From Pseudovibrio flavus (GTDB taxonomy: Bacteria; Pseudomonadota; Alphaproteobacteria; Rhizobiales; Stappiaceae): a stretch of 64,000 nucleotides of DNA. Location of the stretch: the NCBI RefSeq assembly GCF_009711345.1, contig NZ_SMMA01000061.1:1-64000 (forward strand), read 5' to 3'. The notes below the pieces were generated by a model. It was given only the letters and a program-made list of their open reading frames with translations, had not been told where the DNA came from and did no database searches. Positions 34,748 through 43,013 of the stretch are shown here, in pieces. The position numbers and the translations under genes are program-made. Every line of letters begins with the position of its first letter. Positions within the stretch are counted from its first letter, which is position 1.

Positions 34748-35899
34748 TTAAAACACTTTCCAGACCAGTTCACCAAGCGCATCCCACGAACGCTGCTTAA
34801 GCGAACCAGTTCCGACTGCCTCTCCTGTAACCAGCGGAGCGCGATAAATCACGTCATTTTTTGAAACAACTTCTAATTCGCCAACTTTTAAACCGGGTTT
34901 TACCGGCGCGTTGAGAGGGCCACGGTAGTTGATGCGAAGGCTGTAGTTCTTCTTTTCCGCCGGATTGAGCAAGGCGGAAATGGTATCAGGAGCAACAAGC
35001 GCGATTTGCTGTTCGTCGCCTCCATAAACTGCGGCGTAGCCAACTCTTTCGCCTTTTTCATAGAGCGGTACCACAGCATGAGTGGTAAATGCCTGAACGA
35101 GAAGAGTTTTCATATCCGCTTCCCGCTCTTCTATTGTCTGGGCCCCTGCGATTGCCGCGATGTAGCGCTTGTTACCGTGAATGAGCGTCGCGATAGCAGA
35201 AAAGCCATGTTCATCTGAATAACCAGCACCAAAACCATCAAGCCCCTCGATCTTGCGTAGAAGTGGGTTCTTGTTGCGCTGGGTGATTTTATTCCATTTG
35301 AACTTTTCTTCACCAAACAAAGCGAAAAGACCGGGTTCTTTGCGATAAATGTGGTTGGCGAGCAAAACCATATCCGCAACTGTGGTTCTGTTATACTTGT
35401 GCGGATAGCCTGTCGCATTGGCAAAGGTGGTATTATCCATCCCAATACGCTGCGCTGCTTGTGTCATGCGCGTAGCATAATTTGGCTCATCACCAGCAAT
35501 ACCTTCTGCCAGAGCGATAGCTGCATCATTAGCGCTATGCACCACCAAACCACGCACGAGATGCTGAACTTCTACATTGCTGCGAGGGTTTGCAAACATT
35601 GTCGTAACACGGGCAGGTGCGCCGCCCGTGCGCCACGCATGCTCACTAATTTTGAATGGAGTTGTTAAAGCGATCTCTTCATTGCGGATAGCTTCAACCG
35701 CAACCAGCGCGCTCATGAGTTTGGTAAGATTTGCAGGTGCAATAGGTGCCTCGGAATTCTTGGAATAGAGTACCCGATCCCCCTCCAGTTCATAAAGTAC
35801 AGCGGAGGAGGAGTGCAGTTCGATAGCACCTGCTGGGAGCGACAGTAAGCCGAGCACCATGAAGCTGATTACGCGCTTAAATACTGATACTCGTTTCAT
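34748..35899 (-). CDS. D-alanyl-D-alanine carboxypeptidase homologue with degraded active site
   Basis: 383 residues with a Sec signal peptide (about 1-25) and the fold of low-mass penicillin-binding proteins (DacA/DacC), including the C-terminal PBP5-like domain. Two of the three catalytic motifs are lost. The SxxK serine is Asn57 (PANLTK, codon AAT), and the KTG triad is Gly-Ala-Gly at 224-226 (DGFGAGYSDEHGF). The SxN motif (HSAND, residues 122-124) is intact. It should therefore bind peptidoglycan or beta-lactams poorly and cannot form the acyl enzyme. Position in a conserved operon upstream of tmk suggests a maintained but altered role, such as a structural partner. The gene is full length with no stop. 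Confidence 0.9.
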   Translation of the reverse strand: MKRVSVFKRVISFMVLGLLSLPAGAIELHSSSAVLYELEGDRVLYSKNSEAPIAPANLTKLMSALVAVEAIRNEEIALTTPFKISEHAWRTGGAPARVTTMFANPRSNVEVQHLVRGLVVHSANDAAIALAEGIAGDEPNYATRMTQAAQRIGMDNTTFANATGYPHKYNRTTVADMVLLANHIYRKEPGLFALFGEEKFKWNKITQRNKNPLLRKIEGLDGFGAGYSDEHGFSAIATLIHGNKRYIAAIAGAQTIEEREADMKTLLVQAFTTHAVVPLYEKGERVGYAAVYGGDEQQIALVAPDTISALLNPAEKKNYSLRINYRGPLNAPVKPGLKVGELEVVSKNDVIYRAPLVTGEAVGTGSLKQRSWDALGELVWKVF

Positions 35900-35946
35900 G
35901 CCACAAACCCGTCATTCTTGAACTTGGGGCGTAAACCGCAAAGCAG

Positions 35947-37041
35947 TTAAAGGTCTCGCGACCGCTGCTTGGAATATGCCTCCAGAATTGTCTTCAGGCC
36001 CAAACCGCCTGAAATCGCCGCAAACGCACTATGGCCCTGCTCTACACGCTCAACCGGTGCGTATGAAAGTTCCGCATTGCCGCTAATCAGATTAGGCGTG
36101 TTTGCACTTGCTGGCAAATACCCAAGGGTACCTGGAGGCAATATACCTGACGGAGCGTTTACAGGCTGTTGAACATTTGCAGGTGCAGCAGCGGGTTGAG
36201 CAGACAGAACAGAGTTGATCTGGCTGTTAAAGTCTTGGTTTGAAGCCAGACGAACCGGATTTCTCTGCGGTGTGTAAACTGTTGCCGGATCGAGACTACC
36301 GGCGGCATCAGCCATCATACGGTAGTTGTCATAGGCATAAGGGCGCTTTGTAGGCACAGGCACATTGCCAAATCCGATAGGCGCGGGAGATTTCTGCGGT
36401 GCGTTATAGGCAAGCATTGTGCCCGGCTGCGTAGCTCCCGGAACAATCGCGTCTTTGTTATTCAGCGATGCTAGAAGGTACTTCTCATCCTTGCCATGCA
36501 AAGGCGCGCGGCCAACGTACTCCACTTTTACCTTTGCAACACCGGCCTGCTTGGTACCAAGCATGTCTGCAACACGCTCGGAAAGGTCAATTACACGGTT
36601 ATCGTGGAAAGGACCGCGATCATTCACACGTACGATCATCGAGCGACCGTTATTGACGTTTGTTACACGCGCATAACTCGGTAGCGGGAATGTAGTATGT
36701 GCGGCTGTGAGCGCATAGCGATCGAAAATCTCGCCGTTTGCAGTCATACGGCCATGGAACGTAGGACCATACCAAGAAGCGTATCCGGTCTTTTTGTAGT
36801 TCGGATCATCCTTGGGATAGTACCACTTACCTGCAACCTTATAAGGCTTACCGACGACAGAGCGTCCACCACCTTTCGGCACAGATGCTGAAGACTTCAC
36901 CATCCGAGGGCTTGCCTTCACGCCGTAGTCTTTCTCGCTGAACTTTACCTTTTTGCTATCTCCTCCGCAGGCAGCCAATAGCAGGCAAAGAGCAAGACCA
37001 GCGCCAATTTTCACAGCACGCCCAGTCTTGTTATCTTTCAT
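35947..37041 (-). CDS. rlpA: RlpA-like lipoprotein, double-psi beta-barrel
   Basis: About 364 residues from the ATG at 37041, chosen because it makes a proper lipoprotein signal: positively charged KDNKTGRAVK, then GLALCLLLAACGG with lipobox LAAC. An earlier ATG at 37113 would add 24 residues before the signal. The central double-psi beta-barrel carries ASWYGPTFHGRMTANGE, GEIFDRYALTAAHTTFP and VNDRGPFHDNRVIDLS. The C-terminal half is Pro/Ala-rich and of low complexity, and no SPOR domain is visible. RlpA proteins are lytic transglycosylases acting at the septum on glycan strands lacking peptide stems. It is 47 bases upstream of the carboxypeptidase homologue. Confidence 0.88.
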   Translation of the reverse strand: MKDNKTGRAVKIGAGLALCLLLAACGGDSKKVKFSEKDYGVKASPRMVKSSASVPKGGGRSVVGKPYKVAGKWYYPKDDPNYKKTGYASWYGPTFHGRMTANGEIFDRYALTAAHTTFPLPSYARVTNVNNGRSMIVRVNDRGPFHDNRVIDLSERVADMLGTKQAGVAKVKVEYVGRAPLHGKDEKYLLASLNNKDAIVPGATQPGTMLAYNAPQKSPAPIGFGNVPVPTKRPYAYDNYRMMADAAGSLDPATVYTPQRNPVRLASNQDFNSQINSVLSAQPAAAPANVQQPVNAPSGILPPGTLGYLPASANTPNLISGNAELSYAPVERVEQGHSAFAAISGGLGLKTILEAYSKQRSRDL

Positions 37042-37400
37042 GTTTGCGCCGGAATACGCGCAATCAGAGCTGATTGCATCATAAGAGCGGACGTTCCATG
37101 TGTCAGACGTCATTACGGTTTACTCAATACTAAAAACACCGAATTCCCGAAGGAGTTGAGAGCAAAAAGGGATATCTGGCAGCCCGTTTCGCGCAGCAAA
37201 GCCCACCTCGCTCGCGCTGGAGGATACAACACAAATCATTAAGCAATCACAAATCAGCGTTAATCAATTCGCATATCTGCAGGGTAATTTTGGAGCAATC
37301 TAGAAACTTCTCCATAGGCCTAACTGCAAATTGTGGACTGCGACATCAATGGCTTGACTTTAATACGCAATTCGCTGAAAAGGTCTCCACCACAAAGGCC
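37042..37400. other. Intergenic region upstream of rlpA and tRNA-Ser
   Basis: About 360 bases with no credible ORF and no strong hairpin. It must hold the divergent promoters for rlpA (minus) and tRNA-Ser (plus). Individual promoter boxes cannot be assigned by eye. Confidence 0.4.
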
Positions 37401-37490
37401 GGAGAGGTGGCAGAGTGGTTGAATGCAGCGGTCTTGAAAACCGCCGGGCGTGGAAGCGTCTCGTGGGTTCGAATCCCACCCTCTCCGCCA
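37401..37490 (+). tRNA. tRNA-Ser (anticodon TGA)
   Basis: A 90-base class II tRNA: acceptor GGAGAGG pairs with CCTCTCC, anticodon stem GCGGT...ACCGC around the loop CTTGAAA (anticodon TGA, reads UCA), a long variable arm and an encoded CCA at the end. The last 15 bases are repeated exactly at 59462-59476, marking it as the integration site of the composite island. Confidence 0.96.
37476..37490 (+). other. attL of the tRNA-Ser composite island
   Basis: CCACCCTCTCCGCCA, the tRNA-Ser 3' end, is repeated identically at 59462-59476 in the same orientation, 21,986 bases away. The match is also preceded by C at both sites. The tRNA remains intact on the left. Confidence 0.85.
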
Positions 37491-37493
37491 CTT

Positions 37494-37507
37494 TACCTTA
37501 TAAGGTA
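37494..37507. other. 14-bp palindrome at the island end
   Basis: TACCTTATAAGGTA is fully self-complementary and starts 4 bases after the tRNA-Ser end. The internal end copy keeps part of it (TACGTACTAAGGAA). It may be a recombination-protein site or a remnant terminator. Confidence 0.35.
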
Positions 37508-37542
37508 TTGTGATTTATGAACTTTATTTCATATACTGCCAC

Positions 37543-37564
37543 CTACCCATCATTAGACCCATCA
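37543..37564 (+). repeat. Integrase arm-site candidate, left end
   Basis: A doublet of CTACCCATCAT followed by three bases and ACCCATCA. The same doublet occurs at 59321-59342 and, diverged, at 46933-46954, always in plus orientation. Confidence 0.65.
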
Positions 37565-37658
37565 AAAAGAAATGTTCTTAGGTCAGTTCGTTTCCTGACA
37601 ATCAAGACTACGGATCCCTTACATAGGGACATAATGCTGGTTTGGTGATTTTACTCAA

Positions 37659-38324
37659 TTAATCGACAACGGGATAAAACGGCTTACCCCAGTTTTCATC
37701 TGGGTTATTCATCATAATGTCGATGAATACAGGCATCAGAAAGCCGAGAATTGCAGCGCCGTCCCGAACCTGAGAACGATTTACACCACTGTTCCATGTC
37801 GCCCCGCCGTGAATGAGTTGATTGCGCAGGACGTACAACCGGTCAAACACAAAGCTCAAAACGCGGGCGCTGTCACCTTCTTGGAAAGATCGTGCAAAAG
37901 AGCGAGAAGAGGCTTGGAAGCGCACTTCCCAGTTCTCGAACCCATCTATTCCATTGTGATATTGCCAGAATGGTTTGTAAACATAACGGTTTTCCATGAG
38001 TAGCCTGACCGGCCCGGAAAACCGCAGCCACAAGGCATTGTAAATGCGCTGGTCTCCATCTAAAGCCACGAGCCGATCGAAGTAGTCGGAAAATGCAGTT
38101 CGCTCGCGTGGGATCACCACTTGAAATTCCTGTTCACCTGCATAGGCAGCGTTGAAAGCGACCCAGAGGAAAATGAAACGTGCATCCTCATCCTTACCGC
38201 AATCCTCAGCGCGGCCGACCCAACTGATCGCGCGGTGGGCGCGTAGTCCCATGGTTTCGGGGAAGCTATCGCGAACGGCACGTTGTTTTGTTTTCAATGC
38301 TGTATGGTCGAGAGCATCTTTCAT
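37659..38324 (-). CDS. HEPN-domain protein (Apea-like)
   Basis: 221 residues from ATG 38324, which has AAGGGG nine bases upstream; an upstream in-frame start at 38435 would overlap the WYL gene. The all-helical core carries WVAFNAAYAGEQ and RLYVLRNQLIHGGATW, in which Arg167-His172 form the RxxxxH motif of HEPN ribonucleases, and a conserved end WGKPFYPVV. HEPN proteins are metal-independent RNases frequently used in abortive infection and toxin systems. It follows the WYL gene by 25 bases on the same strand. It may be the RNA-cleaving effector or a separate small toxin; no antitoxin-like nucleotidyltransferase is adjacent. Confidence 0.82.
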   Translation of the reverse strand: MKDALDHTALKTKQRAVRDSFPETMGLRAHRAISWVGRAEDCGKDEDARFIFLWVAFNAAYAGEQEFQVVIPRERTAFSDYFDRLVALDGDQRIYNALWLRFSGPVRLLMENRYVYKPFWQYHNGIDGFENWEVRFQASSRSFARSFQEGDSARVLSFVFDRLYVLRNQLIHGGATWNSGVNRSQVRDGAAILGFLMPVFIDIMMNNPDENWGKPFYPVVD

Positions 38325-38349
38325 CGTTAAATCCCCTTCAAAAATGTCG

Positions 38350-39333
38350 TCACGGCAGAGAGTTGAAATCTGACCGCCGGTGCCCTGCAATAAGTTTCCG
38401 TAAGCCTGCAGGTTCCAAAACTTGAACCTTGTCACCCCATTGATAAAGGTGCCATGCCATTTCCAGCCAGCCTGCTGCCTTGAATCTGACGATTAGGCTT
38501 CCATCGTCCTGAGGCTCGATAACCTGAGTTGGGTGAAACCGAAATTCGGCGGCGCGCTCCGCGGCTTCAGGTGAAAATCGCCAAACAACTTCACCGTATT
38601 GTTCTGGATCTTGATAGACGCCAAACGCCATCGCTGCATAGCTTTCCAGGTTGAACCCCTCGGCCAGCTGAAAACTCTCGTTCAGAACCTGCGCATCGTA
38701 AATCCGATCCATACGGAAGTTAAGAATTTCGTTTCCACGCGCGGGCTGCCTTGCCACAAGATAGCTGCGATAGCCCAATAGTAGACCATGTGGCTCGATC
38801 ACACGTGGAGCAGAGCCCAGAGCCCCGTAGTAAAGGTTTAACCGGAACGGGCCACGTAGCGCTTCAATGATAGAGTCAGTTATCGCTGGCTTCAGCGATA
38901 CGGTGGGACCGGGTCTCGTGATCTGGCCCAATCCAGCCAAAACTGCCTCCGCATCGGCTTCCGACCGACGGGCGTCCCCTGGTTTCAAACGCGCTAACAA
39001 CCCGTCGAGAAGATCTTCCAATGCACGATAGTGCCGGAGCCGCCCTTCATCGCGCGCTGTACGAGCGGCAAATTCAAGAGCCTCGATTGCCGTCTCCTGC
39101 CTTGGTTGAAGTTGGCTCGCCAACGGCGTATCTAACCGCCAGAACCGTCGTCTATCCGCATCGTCTCTAGTTGAAACACTTGCGAAAGCTGTTTCGAGTG
39201 CCTCTGTCATTCGCTGAGAGGTGCGGCGCGATACCCCAAATTCGGTACAGATGTCATCAAGGCTGACACCGCCCCGACGTGATGCAGCCATCTGGGCCAG
39301 TCGAAGCAGGTCCTGTGCTTTGGCAAAAGACAT
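38350..39333 (-). CDS. WYL-domain transcriptional regulator
   Basis: 327 residues. The N-terminal winged helix (about 1-60) contains SLDDICTEFGVSRRTSQRMTEAL, read in parts as DICTEFGVSRRTSQRM. The WYL domain spans about 150-230 (RVIEPHGLLLGYRSYLVAR, where the typical WYL triad is PHGLL/YRSYLVA), and the C-terminal WCX domain carries WLEMAWHLYQWGDKVQVLEP. Proteins of this build, such as BrxR and CapW, repress defence operons and sense nucleotides or ssDNA. GGAGG lies close to the ATG. It is divergent from the 86 aa gene across about 100 bases holding a candidate operator. Confidence 0.93.
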   Translation of the reverse strand: MSFAKAQDLLRLAQMAASRRGGVSLDDICTEFGVSRRTSQRMTEALETAFASVSTRDDADRRRFWRLDTPLASQLQPRQETAIEALEFAARTARDEGRLRHYRALEDLLDGLLARLKPGDARRSEADAEAVLAGLGQITRPGPTVSLKPAITDSIIEALRGPFRLNLYYGALGSAPRVIEPHGLLLGYRSYLVARQPARGNEILNFRMDRIYDAQVLNESFQLAEGFNLESYAAMAFGVYQDPEQYGEVVWRFSPEAAERAAEFRFHPTQVIEPQDDGSLIVRFKAAGWLEMAWHLYQWGDKVQVLEPAGLRKLIAGHRRSDFNSLP

Positions 39334-39343
39334 CAGACCTCCA

Positions 39344-39358
39344 TGTCAGAAATTGACA
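39344..39358. promoter_or_regulatory. Candidate WYL operator overlapping a promoter
   Basis: TGTCA-GAAAT-TGACA forms a 5-bp inverted repeat with a 5-base spacer. Its right arm is part of the -35-like TTGACA (39353-39358); 17 bases later TGTAGT (39376-39381) is a possible -10. A protein bound here would block transcription toward 39436 and lies 11 bases from the WYL start, allowing autoregulation. Confidence 0.5.
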
Positions 39359-39435
39359 CCCTTGCAAGGTATAGTTGTAGTTACAGTAAATCTAAGTGAT
39401 TCTTAAAGAGTAATTTGAACTGGAAGGATAAATGT

Positions 39436-39696
39436 ATGACCGAAACGGTAATTCGGATTGAGCGTATTGAGCCTCGTGGCGATGTCTCCGAGGAACCGAC
39501 CTATGGAACGAAAGGCTACTGTCTTGGGAATCCAAAATTCGGTCCAACTAAGCATCATGTCAAAAATGCAGTATATGTAAAAACCTTTGAGGAGGTGGCA
39601 GAACTTGTTTCTGCAGGATTCTCTCTGCGAATGACCGGCAAGGGCAAACGGCCATCATTGGTGTCGCCGAAAGGTCTACGCATCGTTCGCGGTTAG
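39436..39696 (+). CDS. Small protein of unknown function (86 aa)
   Basis: 86 residues from the ATG at 39436, with GGAAGGAT ahead of it at good spacing. The sequence is strongly basic in its C-terminal half (KTFEEVAELVSAGFSLRM then TGKGKRPSLVSPKGLRIVRG), quoted in parts, and begins ETVIRIERIEPRGD. The charge suggests DNA or RNA binding, or a small partner of the large helicase encoded 38 bases downstream. No family recognised. Confidence 0.65.
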   Translation: MTETVIRIERIEPRGDVSEEPTYGTKGYCLGNPKFGPTKHHVKNAVYVKTFEEVAELVSAGFSLRMTGKGKRPSLVSPKGLRIVRG

Positions 39697-39734
39697 TTCA
39701 GAAAATTTCAATTCAATAGTTTTGGTTTACAATT

Positions 39735-42700
39735 GTGAAGGCCATAGGCACAAATTTTTTATTGTCTGCGTCCGACCTTATGCGCTTCATGGGGTGCGCA
39801 CATGCGACCACCCTTGATCTGGCACATATGCGCGGAACGGGCCCGACGCCGGGTGAAGACACAGAGGACGCAGCGCTTTTGCAAAAGCAGGGCGATGCGC
39901 ACGAGACAGCGCATCTGGTCTGCCTGAAAGACTCTGGGCGTGAGGTAATCGAAATCGAGCCTGGCAAGCTTGATGAAAACGCCGGGGCCACGGGCGCGGC
40001 GCTCGCCGCTGGTCCGGATGTTGTGTTTCAGGGCGCGTTTCTGTCGGGGAACTGGGGTGGCTGGTCCGACTTCCTGGAGCGTGTTGAGACCCCCTCGGCG
40101 CTTGGACCGTTCAGCTACGAGGTGGCCGACACCAAGCTGAAACGTCGGGCCGATCCCAAACATGTGCTTCAACTGGTGCTGTATTCCGATCTGTTGGCGG
40201 AAATTCAGGGGGTGGAGCCCGAGTTCGCGCATGTCGAATTGGGGGACGGCACCCGAGCGACGCTGCGCCTGGCGGACTACTCTGCCTATGCACGGATGGC
40301 GCGCGCGCGGCTGCAAGCCTTCGTCGCTGATCCGCAGCCGACACGCCCGGTGCCATGTCCGGATTGCAGTCTTTGCCGCTGGGCTGATCATTGCAACAGT
40401 GTCTGGCAGGTCGAAGACAGCTTGTTCAATGTCGCCAACATCAGTCGCGGTCAGGTGAAAAAGCTAGAAGCCGCGGGTGTTCACACATTGGAGGCTCTCT
40501 CGACGTTGGATCAACCAGTGCGCGGAATGGCCGAAAACACCCAGGCCCGTTTAGTCACGCAGGCCCGCCTGCAGCAGGCCCGCAAAACCGGAGAGCCAGA
40601 TTTCGAACTGCGTGCACTGGAGCCCGGCAAAGGATTCGACCTCCTGCCGGAACCCCAGCCCGGCGACCTGTTCTACGACATTGAAGGCGATCCACACTAC
40701 GAGGGCGGCCTCGAATACCTGCACGGCATCTGGTTCGACGGGGCGTTCAAGGCGTTCTGGGCCCATGACCACGACGCAGAAGCGCGGGCATTGTCCGAAT
40801 TGCTGGCGTTTTTTCGCGCGCGGATTTCACTGTACCCCTCTGCCCGCATTTATCACTACGCGCCCTACGAGATCACAGCGCTCAAACGCCTTACCACGAA
40901 ATATGGGATCGGAGAGGCTTTCCTTGACCGGTTGCTACGGGAACGGCGCTTCGTCGATCTGTTTGCCGTGGTCCGCGGCGGGCTGATCGGATCGGAACCG
41001 AACTATTCCATCAAATCGATGGAGGCTTTTTACGACCGCAAGCGCGACGGTGAGGTCAAGACGGCCGGTGGCTCGGTCGTGGCCTATGAGCGCTGGCGCG
41101 AAGCGCAGGACCAGCAGATTCTGGACGAGATCGAGGATTACAACCGCGTCGACTGTATCTCGATCGAGGAATTGCGCGACTGGCTGGTCGGAATCCGGCC
41201 TGCTGGCCCTTGGCCGACACTTGCCCCGGATGCAGGTGATAAAGAGGTCGAAGAGGACGCCGATACGCAAGCTCTGCGCAACCTGCTGGCAGCATCAGGT
41301 TTGCCAGAGGTGCGGCAGGATATGTTGTTCAACCTCGGCGTTTTTCACAGCCGCGAGGTGAAGCCCGCGCAATGGGCCGTATTCGATAGCGCTGCGAAGG
41401 ACGAAGATGATCTGCTCGACGATCTCGATGCGCTTGGCGGGCTTGAGGCAGCGGGCCCTGTCGAACCCGTCAAGCGATCCTTTGCGCGCCGATACACCTA
41501 TCCCGAACAGGAAACGAAACTGCGGAGCGGTAAGAAGGCGACGGTTCCGGTGTTCGACAGTCCCCCGACAACGGTCGGAATCGAGACCATGGATCGCCGC
41601 GCCCGCCAGATCACGGTCAAAGCAGGCCCGGGCAAGGCCGACCTACTGACGGAACAGCTGACGCTGCATCCGGACTGGCCGATCCAGACAGGTGTCATTG
41701 CCGGTGCTCTGCGCGATGTGATCGCCGATCAGTGCGGTGCGCGCCGGTACACGGCGGTGGTTGACTTGCTGTCGCGCTCAGCGCCACGCCTCCGCTCCGG
41801 CCCAAGGGGTGATCTTTTGGGCGGGGCAGACCCCGTAGCGGGCACCATTTCCGCAGTGAATGATATGGATGGAACGGTCCTGCCGATCCAGGGGCCACCC
41901 GGCACCGGCAAGACCTATGTCAGCGCCCGCGCGATCCTGTCCCTTGTCCGCCAAGGGTTCCGCGTTGGAGTCGCTTCGAATAGTCACGAGGCGATCAGGA
42001 ATGTGCTGATGGGCTGTCTTTCAGCATTGGAAGACGAAGACCAGCCGATTAATCTCGAACTCATCCACAAAGTTTCTGGCAGCGAGGATGGTTATCCCGA
42101 AGGCTGCGCTGTTCATCGTACGACCGACAACGCAGAGGCCGCCAATGGCGGGCATGTCGTGGGCGGCACCGCGTGGTTCTTCTCGCGCAACGAAAATGTT
42201 CAGGCCTTTGATTGGTTGTTCGTGGACGAGGCAGGTCAGGTCGGACTTGCCAACATGGCTGCCATGGGTCGTGCCGCGCGAAACATCGTACTTGTGGGCG
42301 ACCCACGCCAGTTGCCTCAGGTTATCCAGGGTGCACATCCCGAGCCTGCGAACCTGTCGTGCCTGGATTGGATGCTCGGTGAGCATGCGACGGTTCCAAC
42401 CGACCGTGGCATCTTCCTTCCCACATCCCGGCGCATGCACCCGAAGGTCTCTCGGTTCATCTCGGAGCAGGTCTATGAAGGTCGATTGAGCAGTCATCCT
42501 GATACGGCTCACCAGTGCGTGACAGGCACTGCCCTCCCCGAAGTCGGAGCTTTCTGGGTGCCGGTCCCCCATGAGGGGAATGCACAGATCGCACAGGAAG
42601 AAGTCGCCGCTATTGGCAAAACCGTCACTGACCTTCTTGACGGCAGCTGGACGGAGAAGGACGGCAGCACGCGGCCGATGCGCGAGACCGACATCATTGT

Positions 42701-43010
42701 CGTCGCCCCGTATAACGCTCAGGTAAACGCTCTGCGAGATGTCCTTCCGTTGGGTGTTCGTGTCGGAACCGTGGACAAGTTTCAGGGACAAGAGGCACCG
42801 GTCTGCCTGGTTTCCATGACAGCTTCGTCTGCCGAAGAAACCTCGCGCGGGATGGAGTTTCTGTTTTCGCTGAACCGCATCAATGTCGCGGTGTCACGCG
42901 CCAAGGGCCTCGCATTGGTGTTTGGAGCGCCACGATTGCGTGAGGCGAAGTGCAATACTGTTGAGCAAATGCAGCTGGTCAATACGCTCTGCGCATTGTC
43001 GGCAATTTGA
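39735..43010 (+). CDS. TM0106-family RecB-like nuclease fused to SF1 helicase
   Basis: 1091 residues, GTG start. Three parts: (1) a RecB/Cas4-type PD-ExK nuclease, with SASDLMRFMGCAH at the N-terminus, WSDFLERVE and EVADTKLKRR (catalytic DxK) and a cysteine set CPDCSLCRWADHC that with the early MGC suggests an iron-sulphur cluster; (2) a DEDD-like RNase H exonuclease region around 300-480, with FYDIEGDP and YNRVDCISIEEL; (3) an SF1 helicase, Walker A GPPGTGKTYVSARAI at about 717, Walker B FVDEAGQ at about 829, GDPRQLPQ and KFQGQEAP, ending NVAVSRAKGLALVFG. Such proteins occur beside defence genes, but their action is not known. The next ORF starts 4 bases later. Confidence 0.88.
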   Translation: MKAIGTNFLLSASDLMRFMGCAHATTLDLAHMRGTGPTPGEDTEDAALLQKQGDAHETAHLVCLKDSGREVIEIEPGKLDENAGATGAALAAGPDVVFQGAFLSGNWGGWSDFLERVETPSALGPFSYEVADTKLKRRADPKHVLQLVLYSDLLAEIQGVEPEFAHVELGDGTRATLRLADYSAYARMARARLQAFVADPQPTRPVPCPDCSLCRWADHCNSVWQVEDSLFNVANISRGQVKKLEAAGVHTLEALSTLDQPVRGMAENTQARLVTQARLQQARKTGEPDFELRALEPGKGFDLLPEPQPGDLFYDIEGDPHYEGGLEYLHGIWFDGAFKAFWAHDHDAEARALSELLAFFRARISLYPSARIYHYAPYEITALKRLTTKYGIGEAFLDRLLRERRFVDLFAVVRGGLIGSEPNYSIKSMEAFYDRKRDGEVKTAGGSVVAYERWREAQDQQILDEIEDYNRVDCISIEELRDWLVGIRPAGPWPTLAPDAGDKEVEEDADTQALRNLLAASGLPEVRQDMLFNLGVFHSREVKPAQWAVFDSAAKDEDDLLDDLDALGGLEAAGPVEPVKRSFARRYTYPEQETKLRSGKKATVPVFDSPPTTVGIETMDRRARQITVKAGPGKADLLTEQLTLHPDWPIQTGVIAGALRDVIADQCGARRYTAVVDLLSRSAPRLRSGPRGDLLGGADPVAGTISAVNDMDGTVLPIQGPPGTGKTYVSARAILSLVRQGFRVGVASNSHEAIRNVLMGCLSALEDEDQPINLELIHKVSGSEDGYPEGCAVHRTTDNAEAANGGHVVGGTAWFFSRNENVQAFDWLFVDEAGQVGLANMAAMGRAARNIVLVGDPRQLPQVIQGAHPEPANLSCLDWMLGEHATVPTDRGIFLPTSRRMHPKVSRFISEQVYEGRLSSHPDTAHQCVTGTALPEVGAFWVPVPHEGNAQIAQEEVAAIGKTVTDLLDGSWTEKDGSTRPMRETDIIVVAPYNAQVNALRDVLPLGVRVGTVDKFQGQEAPVCLVSMTASSAEETSRGMEFLFSLNRINVAVSRAKGLALVFGAPRLREAKCNTVEQMQLVNTLCALSAI

Positions 43011-43013
43011 TAT

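Noticed and set aside
38325-38435. Longer N-terminus for the HEPN protein
   Set aside because: It would overlap the WYL gene end; the ATG at 38324 has a proper ribosome site.
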